Positions 50,029-59,765 of a stretch of 64,000 bases of DNA are shown piece by piece. The stretch comes from Symbiodinium natans. Its lineage: Eukaryota > Sar > Dinophyceae > Suessiales > Symbiodiniaceae. Numbering within the stretch: the first letter of the stretch is position 1; every line of letters starts with the position of its first letter. The stretch spans positions 124,001 to 188,000 of the forward strand of contig CAJNDS010002274.1 of the NCBI GenBank assembly GCA_905221605.1, given 5' to 3'. A program made the position numbers and the translations under genes. The notes beneath the pieces were generated by a model, which was given only the letters and a program-made list of their open reading frames with translations, had not been told where the DNA came from and did no database searches.

Positions 50029-51270
50029 ATGGAAGTGGTGTCGAACGCGGTCAACGATGAGCTCATCAGCTCGCTGGACTACAAGATGCGCACTTCCAAC
50101 GCCTCCTACGTGGTGGCGCGGAAGGACGTGATGTACTACCCGAGCTCCCTGAGCACCTTCACCCCCACGACGTCCAGGGTAGCTCGCATCCCGCTCACCA
50201 GCGGCTCAGATTTTCTTGATCCTGACTCCGTCAAGATCGCCTTCAGAGTCCAAAACAACGACGCGTCCCTGGCGCTGCAACCGGCCCTGGTGGATCCGGC
50301 CTGCTTCGTGAAGAGGGTGCAGCTCTTCGCCAACGGACAGAGAGTGGAAGACGTGAGCGAGTACGGCCGCTGCATGCAGCTGTACAGCTGCCTAAAGCCC
50401 AAGGAGTGGTGGGACAACCGCGGCGTGGAGGGCTTCCCGCAGGGGAACGATGCCTTCACGCGGCCCGAATCGATCGCGGCGACTCGGTACCGGGACGTGC
50501 TCATGGCGCCCAACCTGCTCGGTCTCTTCAAGGCGGGCAAAATGCTACCGCCCGAACTCAATCTTACGTTAGAAGTAGAGTTTGCGCCGCCCGCGGAGGC
50601 CGTGCGGCCGGGAGACAACGGGTCCGAGGACTACGAGATCCAAAACGTGAGGGTCCTCGCTTCGCAGGTCACGCTGGACTCGGCGCTGGTGGAGTCGTTC
50701 AGGCGAGTGATGATGTCCGGAAGGTCTCTCGTCTTCTCCTTCCCGAGCCTACACACCCAGGTCTCCTCGATTCCGGCGGCAGCGACGAGTCACAATGCGA
50801 CCGTAGCCCGGGCATTTACAAAATTACTCGGGGCTTTTGTCACCTTCTACAACTCGAGCACCAGCGACGAGGGCCCGGTGCGTGACCTGCGCAACCCGAG
50901 CCAGACGGCGGGCACGGAGGGCATCATGGAGAGCCAGATGCAGCTTGGCTCGCTTCAATACCCCCATAACCCTATGTCCTCGACCGCAGAGCACTTCCAC
51001 TTCCTCTCAATCCTGGCGCACACCTACGACTCGAGTCTGAAGAACATGAGAATCACCATGCCCACTTACCGTTTCCGCGAGTTCATCGCAGCCTTTCCGA
51101 CGGAGCGGGTGCCGGGCATGCCCCTCAGCGGCATCTCCACACGCTCGGGCGACCTGGCTCGCTTCTCCTTCAAGAACCTCATCGCGGATCAGGTGGACCG
51201 CATCTACCTGCACCTGCTCTCGTATCAAGTCGTGACGCTCTCGGGCGCGGGCGTGTCGGTCCTCGACTGA
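50029..51270 (+). CDS. PLV major capsid protein (double jelly-roll type)
   Basis: 413 residues from ATG 50029. The N-terminus reads ALDY-like (ISSLDYKMRTSNASYVVARK), followed by RVARIPLTSGSDFLDPDSVK and FRVQNNDASLALQP, typical of the first jelly roll in PLV capsid proteins. The middle has VKRVQLFANGQRVEDVSEYG, MLPPELNLTLEVEFAPPAEA and an SRVMMSGR-like linker. The C-terminus has a second beta-rich half (THNATVARAFTKLLGAFVTF-like; MRITMPTYRFREFIAAFP; IYLHLLSYQVVTLSG). Length is about usual for PLVs. It would form the trimeric hexons of an icosahedral particle. Strongest single marker of the viral block, with the ATPase. Confidence 0.85.
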   Translation: MEVVSNAVNDELISSLDYKMRTSNASYVVARKDVMYYPSSLSTFTPTTSRVARIPLTSGSDFLDPDSVKIAFRVQNNDASLALQPALVDPACFVKRVQLFANGQRVEDVSEYGRCMQLYSCLKPKEWWDNRGVEGFPQGNDAFTRPESIAATRYRDVLMAPNLLGLFKAGKMLPPELNLTLEVEFAPPAEAVRPGDNGSEDYEIQNVRVLASQVTLDSALVESFRRVMMSGRSLVFSFPSLHTQVSSIPAAATSHNATVARAFTKLLGAFVTFYNSSTSDEGPVRDLRNPSQTAGTEGIMESQMQLGSLQYPHNPMSSTAEHFHFLSILAHTYDSSLKNMRITMPTYRFREFIAAFPTERVPGMPLSGISTRSGDLARFSFKNLIADQVDRIYLHLLSYQVVTLSGAGVSVLD

Positions 51271-51296
51271 GGTGGGGGCGCGGCTGCTAGAAAGCC

Positions 51297-52910
51297 ATGT
51301 CCCTTTTCGAAAGCTCCATCACCGGAAACATCCTCAATGACGGCCAAACGACCGAAACCTCGGGCATCACCGCAGGGCAACTTGCGACGGTTTTGACCGC
51401 CTACTCGCCCCTCACCGATACGGCGACCAACACCGCGAGCATAGGCACCAACTCCGCCGCGGTGGCCGCCCTGCAGGCGCAGGTGGCCGGCCTGCCCGCG
51501 GCGCCGGATCTGGCTCCCTACGCCCTGGCCGCTGACCTCGCGGCTGCGGAGGGCTCCATAGCGGCCAACCAATCCTCAATCACCGCCTTGAACACCAGCC
51601 TGACAACAGGCTTGGCTGGGAAGGCGAACCAATCGGCCCTGGACACCCTGCAGCTGGAGGTAGACGGCAAGAGCACGCCGGCCTCGGTGGACCTGAAGCT
51701 AGCCAACCACCCCACAACCGCTGCCATGAACTCGGCCATTGCAAGTGCCGACAATGCTGTATTGGCTTCCGTGGCTGCAACCTACGGACTTAAAACCGTT
51801 ACGGACCAACTCACCATCGACGTCGCGGCCCGCCAGACTGCAGCAGATGTGGATCAGAAGATCGCCACAGCCTTGCTGTCGTACACCGACACCAGTGGCC
51901 TGAACGCGGCCGTGGCCTTGAGGACCACCCCGGCGGACGTGGACCAGAAGATAGCCACAGCGCTGCTGCCCCTGGTGACGCAGGCGGCCCTGGACGCGGC
52001 CCTGGCGCTCAGGGACGGGAGGCTGGACGCGGCCGAGGCGGCCATCGCCGTGCTGCAGGCGGCGGGCTACCAGACGGCGGCCGAAGTCTCCAGCGCCATC
52101 GCCACGGCCCTCGTGGGCTACGCCACCACGGGCGACCTCGCCAATTACGCCACTTCCGCGGACCTCACCGCCGCGGAGACGAGCCTCCAGAGCGCCATCG
52201 ACGCCATCCTGGCCCAGCTGGCCATCCTGAGCAGCGGGGGCGGGAACAACCTCATCAACGCGCAGGCGTGGCCGGGCGAGACTACCTGGGACCTTCTGGT
52301 GGGCACCAACACGCTGCGGAACCTGCACGTCACCGCGCCCCTGTCGGCGAGCCTGCAGAACGACAGCTTCACGCTGTCCCTGGCCTGCGACTCTTATTCC
52401 AAGGTGGAGTCCGACACCAACCTGGCCGCGGCCCTCGTCCCGTACAGCACGACCGTGCAGATGGACGCTGCAATTGCAGCGGCCCTGGCGGCCTACTACA
52501 CCTCGGCCGAAACGGACGCCGCCATCACAGCAGCCCTCGTCCCTTACAGCACGATTGTAGCCCGAGACGCCGCAATTGCCGCAGCGTTGTTGAGCTACTA
52601 CGACTCCACGGCCACGGACGCCGCCATCGCAGCAGCGATTGTTCCATATAGCACGATTGTGGCCCGGGACGCAGCCATCGCATCCGCATTGTCAACCTAC
52701 TACGACTCTGCGGCTACGGATGCCGCCATAGCATCCGCCCTTACCCCGTACAGCACGATTGTGGCAAGAGACGCGCCCATCGCAACTGCCTTGACAGCGT
52801 ACTACACTTCCACGGAGGTGGACACTGCAATCGCGGCTGCCTTGGTCCCTTACTATGATTCCACTCAAACCGATGCTGCAATAGCTGCGCGGTGGCGGGC
52901 ATCGACCTGA
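51297..52910 (+). CDS. PLV fibre protein, N-terminal part (frameshifted)
   Basis: 537 codons from ATG 51297. Ala/Thr-rich repetitive protein. After MSLFESSITGNILNDGQTTE the sequence is dominated by heptad-like repeats, then modules of about 30 residues of the form DAAIAAALVPYSTIVARDAA with alternating YYDS/YYTS. This resembles trimeric fibre shafts. A short INAQAWPGETTWDLLVGTNT module with NLHVTAPL recurs in the second part. The frame ends at a stop just past a one-base gain or two-base loss near 52.89 kb, next to the GCGCGGTGGCGGGC stretch, while the same repeat pattern continues in another frame. Confidence 0.75.
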   Translation: MSLFESSITGNILNDGQTTETSGITAGQLATVLTAYSPLTDTATNTASIGTNSAAVAALQAQVAGLPAAPDLAPYALAADLAAAEGSIAANQSSITALNTSLTTGLAGKANQSALDTLQLEVDGKSTPASVDLKLANHPTTAAMNSAIASADNAVLASVAATYGLKTVTDQLTIDVAARQTAADVDQKIATALLSYTDTSGLNAAVALRTTPADVDQKIATALLPLVTQAALDAALALRDGRLDAAEAAIAVLQAAGYQTAAEVSSAIATALVGYATTGDLANYATSADLTAAETSLQSAIDAILAQLAILSSGGGNNLINAQAWPGETTWDLLVGTNTLRNLHVTAPLSASLQNDSFTLSLACDSYSKVESDTNLAAALVPYSTTVQMDAAIAAALAAYYTSAETDAAITAALVPYSTIVARDAAIAAALLSYYDSTATDAAIAAAIVPYSTIVARDAAIASALSTYYDSAATDAAIASALTPYSTIVARDAPIATALTAYYTSTEVDTAIAAALVPYYDSTQTDAAIAARWRAST

Positions 52911-55216
52911 GCGGCTACTACACGGCAGCGCAAACGGACGCTGCGATAGCCGCGGCTTTGGTCCCCGTGACTCTGAGCAATGCCCCAGCCTGGGTGGCCA
53001 ACCCGCCGACCTGGGAGCTGCTCAAGGGCACCAACGTGCTCCGGAACTTGCACTTCAGCGGACCCCTGGTGGCCAGCCTTCAGAACAACACGGACACGCT
53101 GGAGATCGACTGCCAGTGCTATTCCACGGCCCAGACCTACACCCAGGCCGAGACCAACACGCAAATCACCAACGCCATCGACGCGCTAAACCTGAGCCAG
53201 TACGTCACCCAGACCGAAGTGGACAGCAGCATCAGCACCGCCCTGCAGCCCTACTGGGACCAGGGAGAGGTCTCCGCGGAGATAGCAAGCCAACTGAGTT
53301 CTTCGGGCTTCCAGACGCAAGCCCAGGCGGACGCGAGGTACTTTCCCACGAATGCTGCACCCGACGGGGGCGGCGCCTTCTCGCTGATGCTCGACATCTT
53401 CACCCCGAGGATGATGCGGGCGATCCTGCCGCGGGCGCCCGTGATAGTGACCCCACTCTTTACGAACGGCCGCACGCTGGAGATTCAGGTGGATTGCTAC
53501 TCCAAGAGCGAAAGCGACGGCAGGTACTTTCCGACGAACGCGGCACAGGACGGGGGCGGGGCCTTCTCGCTGATGCTCGACACCCTGACCCCCAGGATGA
53601 TCCGGTCGATCCTGCCCCGGGCTCCCCTCCAGGTCACCGTGGTCGGCGCGAACGGCCGCACGCTGGAGATGGAGGTCGACTGCTACTCCAAGAGCGAGAG
53701 TGACAGTAGGTACTTCCCGACGAACGCGGCATCCGACGGAGGCGGAGCGTTCTCGCTGATGCTCGATGCCTTCACGCCCAGGATCGTTCGGTCCATCCTG
53801 CCCAGGGCTCCCCTCATCGTGACCCCCTTCGGCGCGAACGGCCGCTCGCTCGAGATGGAAGTCGACTGCTACAGCAAGGCCGAGAGCGATGCGCGGTACA
53901 TTCAAATCGGGGGACCCCCCAGCGACCCGCTCCTGGTCAACGACGTCCGCGCCAACGGTGCCGATTATTTGACGCTGCGCGGCGGCGCCCTGGGCATCGA
54001 GTTCGAGGCCAGCAACGGACTCGCCATGGCAGACCTGTCCACGAGCCTGTTCAGCATCAAAGATGGCATCAACGTGCTCACCAAGGGTCGAATTTTTGCA
54101 GACTCGAGCCTGGGCATCGCCACCGCCGGCTCCTTCCAGGGAGGCACCGTGGAGCCTCTGTTGCCCACGGACCAGTTCCTGAACCTCAAGGCGGGCACCG
54201 TTTCTGTGCGCGTCACGGATGCCAGCGACAACAGCCTGTGCACCTTCGCCCCTGCTGAAGTCCACACTGTGGCAACCAGGCTCCGCGTGGACGACCAGCT
54301 GTACATCGACGACGCCATCGGCACTGCTACGGGCCTCGTGACCAACGCCATCTCAGTGCGGGCTCAAGACACGCAATTGTCCATCACCGGCGGGTCCAAC
54401 GGAACCGTGGTGAACGGCGACTTGGATATACAGGGAACCATGACCGGAGCCAGCATTGAGCTCAACACAGAGCTTCGGGCTCCGACGGTGCGGGCCAGAC
54501 CCTCGGACACCTTTCTGACGATTCGCGGCGGCACCACGGGCATGTACCTGGACGGCACCGTTTTCACCGCGTCCACTATTCAAGCAGATCCCGGTTTGGT
54601 GTCAGCGCCCGCCTGGCTCACCTTTGTTGGCGGCACGACGGGAATAGAGCAGGTCTGCAGCCTTGCTCAGGTGCGGCAAAACGTAGTTGGGGACGTGGAA
54701 TTCAAGGTCCTCAACGAAGATGCGACCACTGGGGAAGCGGCAATCCGCGTACAGAACGGTTCAGGGGCTGACGGCAGCCTGAGGGCCCTGGAAAGCGGAA
54801 GCGAGGTGCAGCTTCAAGCCACGAGCCAGACCATCAGCCTGCAAAATCAAACTGGAGCCTTCCAGGCGCCCGTTGTCGTGCAAACAAACGGGCTGTTGGT
54901 GGCCAATTATGGCCTGCAGAACAATTCAGACACCAACATCAAAGCAAACCAGCAGCCCACACCGCTGGCGGATCTAAAAACTGTTTTCGACGCCGTGGAA
55001 GTGAAAAGCTACACTCGCACCGACACACCGCAGCCCGAGGACCGCATTGGCTTCATAGCCCAAGAGATTCTTACTGCTGGTGTGTTGGGGCCGAAGCTTG
55101 CCAGCATGCAAGAAAATGGGCTGTACGGACTGGACTACTCTCGACTCACATGTGTTCTATGGGGAGTCTGTAAACAACTCGAGCAGCGCGTTGCAGCCTT
55201 GGAGGCAGATGATTAG
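52892..55216 (+). CDS. PLV fibre protein, C-terminal part with S74 intramolecular chaperone
   Basis: Continues the previous gene in a different frame (no ATG; GTG at 52892). It has another shaft module, then three repeats of about 60 residues (each with CYSKSESD or similar, RYFPTNAA, GGGAFSLMLD and NGRTLEMEVD) at about 53.3-53.9 kb, and a beta-rich region. The C-terminus reads SDTNIKANQQ, then DRIGFIAQEI, GLDYSRLTCVLWG and a coiled-coil end. This matches the peptidase S74/endosialidase chaperone, which trimerises and self-cleaves phage tail spikes at a conserved Ser; the Ser and Lys (SDTNIK) are present. It would be the host-attachment fibre. Confidence 0.85.
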   Translation: MAGIDLSGYYTAAQTDAAIAAALVPVTLSNAPAWVANPPTWELLKGTNVLRNLHFSGPLVASLQNNTDTLEIDCQCYSTAQTYTQAETNTQITNAIDALNLSQYVTQTEVDSSISTALQPYWDQGEVSAEIASQLSSSGFQTQAQADARYFPTNAAPDGGGAFSLMLDIFTPRMMRAILPRAPVIVTPLFTNGRTLEIQVDCYSKSESDGRYFPTNAAQDGGGAFSLMLDTLTPRMIRSILPRAPLQVTVVGANGRTLEMEVDCYSKSESDSRYFPTNAASDGGGAFSLMLDAFTPRIVRSILPRAPLIVTPFGANGRSLEMEVDCYSKAESDARYIQIGGPPSDPLLVNDVRANGADYLTLRGGALGIEFEASNGLAMADLSTSLFSIKDGINVLTKGRIFADSSLGIATAGSFQGGTVEPLLPTDQFLNLKAGTVSVRVTDASDNSLCTFAPAEVHTVATRLRVDDQLYIDDAIGTATGLVTNAISVRAQDTQLSITGGSNGTVVNGDLDIQGTMTGASIELNTELRAPTVRARPSDTFLTIRGGTTGMYLDGTVFTASTIQADPGLVSAPAWLTFVGGTTGIEQVCSLAQVRQNVVGDVEFKVLNEDATTGEAAIRVQNGSGADGSLRALESGSEVQLQATSQTISLQNQTGAFQAPVVVQTNGLLVANYGLQNNSDTNIKANQQPTPLADLKTVFDAVEVKSYTRTDTPQPEDRIGFIAQEILTAGVLGPKLASMQENGLYGLDYSRLTCVLWGVCKQLEQRVAALEADD

Positions 55217-55298
55217 GCAGACGTGAACACGCACGCATTCACGACACGACGGAGGCTGTTTCGCAGCATGGGTGGAAGCACCGGAGGCTGCATGATAA

Positions 55299-56417
55299 AT
55301 GGAGCGACATGAGGCGGCAATGGAACTGCTACGCAGACTTGCGGCAGACTTCGGCGTGCGGGACGCCCGCAAGCTGCACCAGCTAGCACGGCGGGAGTTC
55401 CCGGAGAACCGGGACTTGACGCTGGAGAGAGCTAGGGGCGCCACCCTGGAGGACGTGGCCCGGCAGGTGCTGGCCCCGAAGCCCCGGAGCCTGGGGAAGA
55501 GCGCGGCCGAGGGGCCCAACAACCGCCTGCAGGCGGACCTGATCGACTTCTCCCAGAACACCCGCTCCAGGAACAAGTACGGGTTGGTGGTAACGGACGT
55601 CTTCACGAGAGAGGCGGCCACGAAAGCGCTGCCCAGCAAGAACGCGGAGGCAGTGGCGGAGGCGGCCCGGGAAATCATCCCCGAGCTGGTGCAAGGCGAG
55701 GGGAACTACGTGGTGACCACAGACGAAGGCCGGGAGTTCCAGACACTGGAGGCGGCGCTGCCCGAAGGCGTGGTGCACCGCACCAAGAGGCCCGCGGACA
55801 GGAACGCCACCGCGGTGGTGGACCGGCTCATCCAGACATTGAAGAAGGATTTGGCGGGGGACGTGGCCAGGCACGGCGGCAAGTGGGACGACCACATAGA
55901 AGATGCCACGCTGGCCTACAACCGCAGACCCCACGAAACCGTGCACGCGGCGCCCGACGATGTGGAGACCCAGCCAGCCACGCAGTTCCGCGTTCTTCAG
56001 GACAACGCCGAGAAGTTCCAGCACAATAAGAAGCTCACCGAGAGCCGGCAACACAAGCTCCGGACCTTGGGGGCCTTCCGAATGCCCACCAACGCCGCGA
56101 GGAGCTTCCAGCCCCAATACGGGCCGGTGAAACAGCTGGAAAGTTACGACTCCATGACCGTGCGGGCCACCGATGGCACCACGGGCCTGCTGAAGCAGGT
56201 GCAACCCGTGCCCAAAGCCAGCGGAGAACCCATCCAGAGGTTGACGCAGCCTGGGGTCCCCCAACCCGTGAGGCAGCTGCAAGACTTCAACCAGGCACCC
56301 GAAGCCCTCGCCCCTGCAGCGCCCAAGGCCGCCTCCAGAAGGCCGCCGCTGGCAGTGCGGCAGCTAGAGGATTTCAACCGCGGGCCGGTCGGGCCCCGCG
56401 TCCGAGAGCTAAACTGA
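55299..56417 (+). CDS. PLV retroviral-type integrase (rve)
   Basis: 372 residues from ATG 55299. An N-terminal helical segment (VRDARKLHQLARREFPEN) precedes the RNase-H-fold core: LQADLIDFSQNTRSR (first Asp), YVVTTDEGREFQTLE (second Asp), then NATAVVDRLIQTLKKDL, where the catalytic Glu of the V-E-R pattern reads Asp. TLAYNRRPHETVHAAP follows, typical of rve integrases. The C-terminal ~100 residues carry repeated RQLQDFN / RQLEDFN motifs. It would insert the viral genome into host DNA. It is the last viral gene, the usual place in Polinton-like elements. Confidence 0.85.
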   Translation: MERHEAAMELLRRLAADFGVRDARKLHQLARREFPENRDLTLERARGATLEDVARQVLAPKPRSLGKSAAEGPNNRLQADLIDFSQNTRSRNKYGLVVTDVFTREAATKALPSKNAEAVAEAAREIIPELVQGEGNYVVTTDEGREFQTLEAALPEGVVHRTKRPADRNATAVVDRLIQTLKKDLAGDVARHGGKWDDHIEDATLAYNRRPHETVHAAPDDVETQPATQFRVLQDNAEKFQHNKKLTESRQHKLRTLGAFRMPTNAARSFQPQYGPVKQLESYDSMTVRATDGTTGLLKQVQPVPKASGEPIQRLTQPGVPQPVRQLQDFNQAPEALAPAAPKAASRRPPLAVRQLEDFNRGPVGPRVRELN

Positions 56418-56513
56418 AGAGCCTTAACCGTACACGCTTTGCACCGTTTTCTAAGGCAGCTCAGAGACTGCAATTCTGGTCTCGCCACATTCCCTTTGAT
56501 CATCTACACAAAA

Positions 56514-57081
56514 ATGACATCAGAGCAACTGAGCTTTGCATGCAAGACAGTGACCCTGCGGCCTTCTGAGCACAATCTGGCGCAGCTTCTGGAGCTATGG
56601 TCGACTGAATGGAAGCATCGCGGCCGCACAACAGCCATAGGGCCTGGAGCTTACATCGTCGGCGTTTCCAATGCATCCTCAGCACAGACAGTGTGCCTTG
56701 CGATCAACTCTTTCATGAAGAAACGTTTCCCCGGAGAATCGTGGACGTCCATCGCGCTGCTTCGCAACCCAAACATGGGTCTACACCGCGATGTGAGAAA
56801 TCATCCTGACCAGATGAACCACGCAATCACTCTTGGTGCATTTCTACGTGCGGATTGAAGATGCTGCAGGCAACTCCACGGCTCAGTTGGTCATGAAAAA
56901 TGAAAAATTTAAACAACTTCGAGGAACATGGTTCGATCTGCACGACCAACCCGTGAGCTTTGATGCGCGGCGGCGCTTTCACATGGTTGAACCTCACTGC
57001 CTACACTCCCAAAGCCTTTTCACGAGCAAGCCAAGAACACATCACAGCTTTGACAAGTCTTGGCTTTCCGATTCCACATAA
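56514..57081 (+). pseudogene. Broken 2-oxoglutarate-dioxygenase-like ORF
   Basis: Two plus-strand frames (56514-56858 and about 56833-57081) read as one protein after a one-base slip near 56.85 kb. The first has ATG 56514 (MTSEQLSFACK) and MGLHRDVRNHPDQMNHAITLG, whose H-x-D fits an iron-binding pair. The second has LRGTWFDLHDQPVSFDARRRFHMVEPH, a candidate distal His region. The dioxygenase reading is tentative. Codon bias and GC content are lower than in the viral genes, so it is more likely host or another element than part of the virus. Confidence 0.4.
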
Positions 57082-58430
57082 TATTAATAAAATCTGAGTC
57101 AACCCATCCAAGTGTGCACTGCAAAGGTTCCACTCCAAATGCAAGAACAAATCTAAAAAAACAAATCACTGCTTTCAATGTCTCGCGATGCTCGTTTTAA
57201 TGCTTCCTCAGCGCGCCCTCTGATGCTTGTCTGATGGGCCCGCGGCTCTGGTACGCATCATGCTCGTCTAGAGCGCCCAGAGTCTGTCACGGCCCATTTT
57301 TTGCCAAGTGACTAGATTGCCGCCAGGACGTCCACAGAGCTTCAGATAGTTGACATTGGAGAGAGTCAGCTGCAAACCTTGATGAGGGCACGAACCGCAA
57401 ATCCAGGGCCCACTGCGCTGCAGGCCCGGGATGGGAGAATCAGTCAATGGACGGGCTGTCCTTCCGCAACAGCATCACTCCTTCCCTGCTAGGTGAGTGG
57501 GCGGGGCTTTTATTTTGCTCATCTGACTCTCAGTGCCCTCTCGGGCTGCGCTAAAGCTTTCTCACGCATTCCATGGTGAAAAATTTTCTCTCAAAATAAA
57601 GGTTTGTACTCAAGAGTACCAAGCCCTTATTTTTTCCCAAATTCATCCAGGAATGTATCTTCATCTTTCGAATATTCATCCCTTAGTTGCTCCATTCGAG
57701 CTCTTTCCGAGAAAGGGTACGGAATCGGTCACCTCTGTCTCACTGGGTGCAAGAACACGAAACACCCTCCTAGGTAAGGGGGAAAAGAAGACAGAAGTTC
57801 CTTCCTCGGTCAAGTAGTCTGGGCAACAAAGCCACGTACCTGACGTAGTACCTCACGCAATGCAGCCACCCAGCCGGTCAGACTTCCCGTTGATGCTCCT
57901 GGGGGGTCGACAAGCGCATGAGCTCCACTGGCCTGCACAAATCGAATCCCCCCATCCGCCAACGTTGGACCACCTGGGCAGTCTATGGCCTTGCACACAG
58001 TCCACATTGCAGTGTCATGTTCCAGCCCCCTTGATCGGCACAAAAAGCCAAGCCACATTAGGATCCAGGCCACTGGGCAAGTCGAGGAGGATGTTTGAAT
58101 TTCTTCCTGCCACAGAGTCGACGTGCCTTAATTGGCCTGGACTCTGGAGGGACCATTGCAGATTGCAGTCTCCGAGACCCCAGCGAGCTTTTGGGCTTGC
58201 GTGTGTATGGGCCCAGTGCTTCCCTCCTTGTTACCGGCTCCGACCAACGAGGCCACACAAATCCTGGTTTATGGCGGACGTCATGATGTGGAAACTTTCC
58301 AACGCAACCTTCGGCACGGCTACGAGGTACTTGCAAAAGTTCCCTGGTGGTTCCTACAATTTCCTGTTTGGGAAACCAACTCAAATGCAACTTAAATTTC
58401 TGAAATTCTTAAAAATCCCAGTTTTGGAGA
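57082..58430. other. No gene recognised; holds dispersed-repeat copy 2
   Basis: AT-rich start, then an inverted copy of the 32.1-kb repeat at 57273-57346. Plus-strand frames at 58095-58395 contain ALIGLDSGGTIADC and LVYGGRHDVETFQ in two frames, suggesting an unrecognised broken gene. Confidence 0.4.
57273..57346 (-). repeat. Dispersed repeat, copy 2
   Basis: Reverse complement of 32101-32175 with a few changes. It lies right of the broken dioxygenase-like ORF. Confidence 0.7.
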
Positions 58431-58760
58431 CTCGGAGTTGAAGTTCAAATCAGTCTGAAGAAGTCCAGTCTGGAGTCAAGTTTTTGCTTAAGATTGGAAT
58501 TTGAAGTTCAAGGCGGCCGGCGTCCAGAGTCCGGCGTCTGGAGTTTGAGTTCGAGTCCGGGTCCGGACCGGAGTTCGGAGTCCGGAGGAGATCCGACTCT
58601 TGATTTCAGAGTCGAAGTCTGAGCTGAGAGTCTGACATTCTAAGATTTGAAAAAAATCTAAGACTGGAATCTGAGCTTGAGTCAAGTCCGAAGTCTGATC
58701 TGAGTCGGAGTCCAGAGTCCAGAGTCCGGACAGAGAGCCTTGCCTGCAGTGCCTGCAGGC
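58431..58760 (+). repeat. GAGTC/CCGGA-rich low-complexity stretch
   Basis: Imperfect repeats of GAGTCCGGAGTC-like DNA. Peptides across it are not credible. Confidence 0.7.
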
Positions 58761-58789
58761 ACCTTCCCTTGGTCGTCAGCGATTCAGCG

Positions 58790-59020
58790 ATCGGAGTCGC
58801 AGTGCCAGTGACAGTGCAGTCGCAGTTGCAATTGCAATTGCAGTCAAGTTGCAGATAGTAAATTACAATCACAATTAGAATAGTTACAATAGGAGTACAT
58901 AGAAACCTTTGAAACCAGCGTCATGCAATTTTTTTGTTGTTAGTTAGTAGTTAGTAATCGTAATTTACGACAACTAACAACAAAAAAAGAATCGTAATAG
59001 TTCGTAATAGTAGTTAAGTA
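58790..59020 (+). other. CAGTTGCAATTG-rich and TAGTTAGT-rich transition
   Basis: Short-period imperfect repeats (CAGTGACAGTGCAGTCGCAG, GCAATTGCAATTGCAG, TTAGTTAGTAG). No gene. Confidence 0.6.
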
Positions 59021-59039
59021 GTTAGTGGTACTAGTCTAG

Positions 59040-59141
59040 TACTAGTATTATTAAAAAGTCGTGTAGTAGTAGTAGCAGTATCAGAGTTGCAGTAGTAGCA
59101 GCAGGAGAAGAAGTTCAGAAGAAGTAGTACAGTAGCAGTAG

Positions 59142-59203
<62 letters not shown>

Positions 59204-59300
59204 CGTAGTAGTAGGTAGTAGTAGCAGTAGTAGCAGTAGTGGCAGTAGTAGCAGTAGCAGTAGCAGTAGCAGTAGCAGTAGCAGTCGTAGTAGTAGTAGC

Positions 59301-59341
<41 letters not shown>

Positions 59342-59342
59342 C

Positions 59343-59389
<47 letters not shown>

Positions 59390-59404
59390 AAGTAATAGTA
59401 GTAA

Positions 59405-59446
<42 letters not shown>

Positions 59447-59447
59447 C

Positions 59448-59480
<33 letters not shown>

Positions 59481-59516
59481 CGCAGTAGAAGTCGTAGTAG
59501 AAGAAAGTAGGTGTAT

Positions 59517-59573
<57 letters not shown>

Positions 59574-59636
59574 CAGTAGTAGCAGCAGTACGAGTAGTAG
59601 GAGTAGTAGGAGAAGGAGAAGAAGAAGAAGTAGTAT

Positions 59637-59685
<49 letters not shown>

Positions 59686-59701
59686 CGTAGTAGTAGTAGT
59701 C

Positions 59702-59733
<32 letters not shown>

Positions 59734-59765
59734 CGTCGTCGTCGTCGTCGTCGTCGTCGTCTCCG
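59040..59765 (+). repeat. Long (TAG/AGT)n trinucleotide microsatellite
   Basis: About 700 bp of AGT/TAG repeats with CAG, AAG and CGT (59730-59760) variants. Frames coding poly-Ser, poly-Val, poly-Thr or poly-Tyr are artefacts. Confidence 0.95.

Larger units (their letters stand above)
40758..56417 (+). mobile_element. Endogenous Polinton-like virus (PLV/Maverick-like) core
   Basis: A continuous GC-rich plus-strand gene block with spacers mostly below 130 bp and several overlaps, unlike the sparse surroundings. It contains the signature set of this virus group: polymerase-helicase, A32-like packaging ATPase, penton-like minor capsid protein, double-jelly-roll-type major capsid protein and retroviral-type integrase. 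A methyltransferase and an S74 fibre are added. Coordinates mark the first and last recognised viral genes; termini (inverted repeats, target duplication) were not resolved. One frameshift in the fibre gene is the only clear lesion, so the integration may be fairly recent. Confidence 0.85.

Noticed and set aside
40330-57100. Terminal inverted repeats of the viral element
   Set aside because: No convincing inverted match found by eye between the left and right margins; left open rather than forced.
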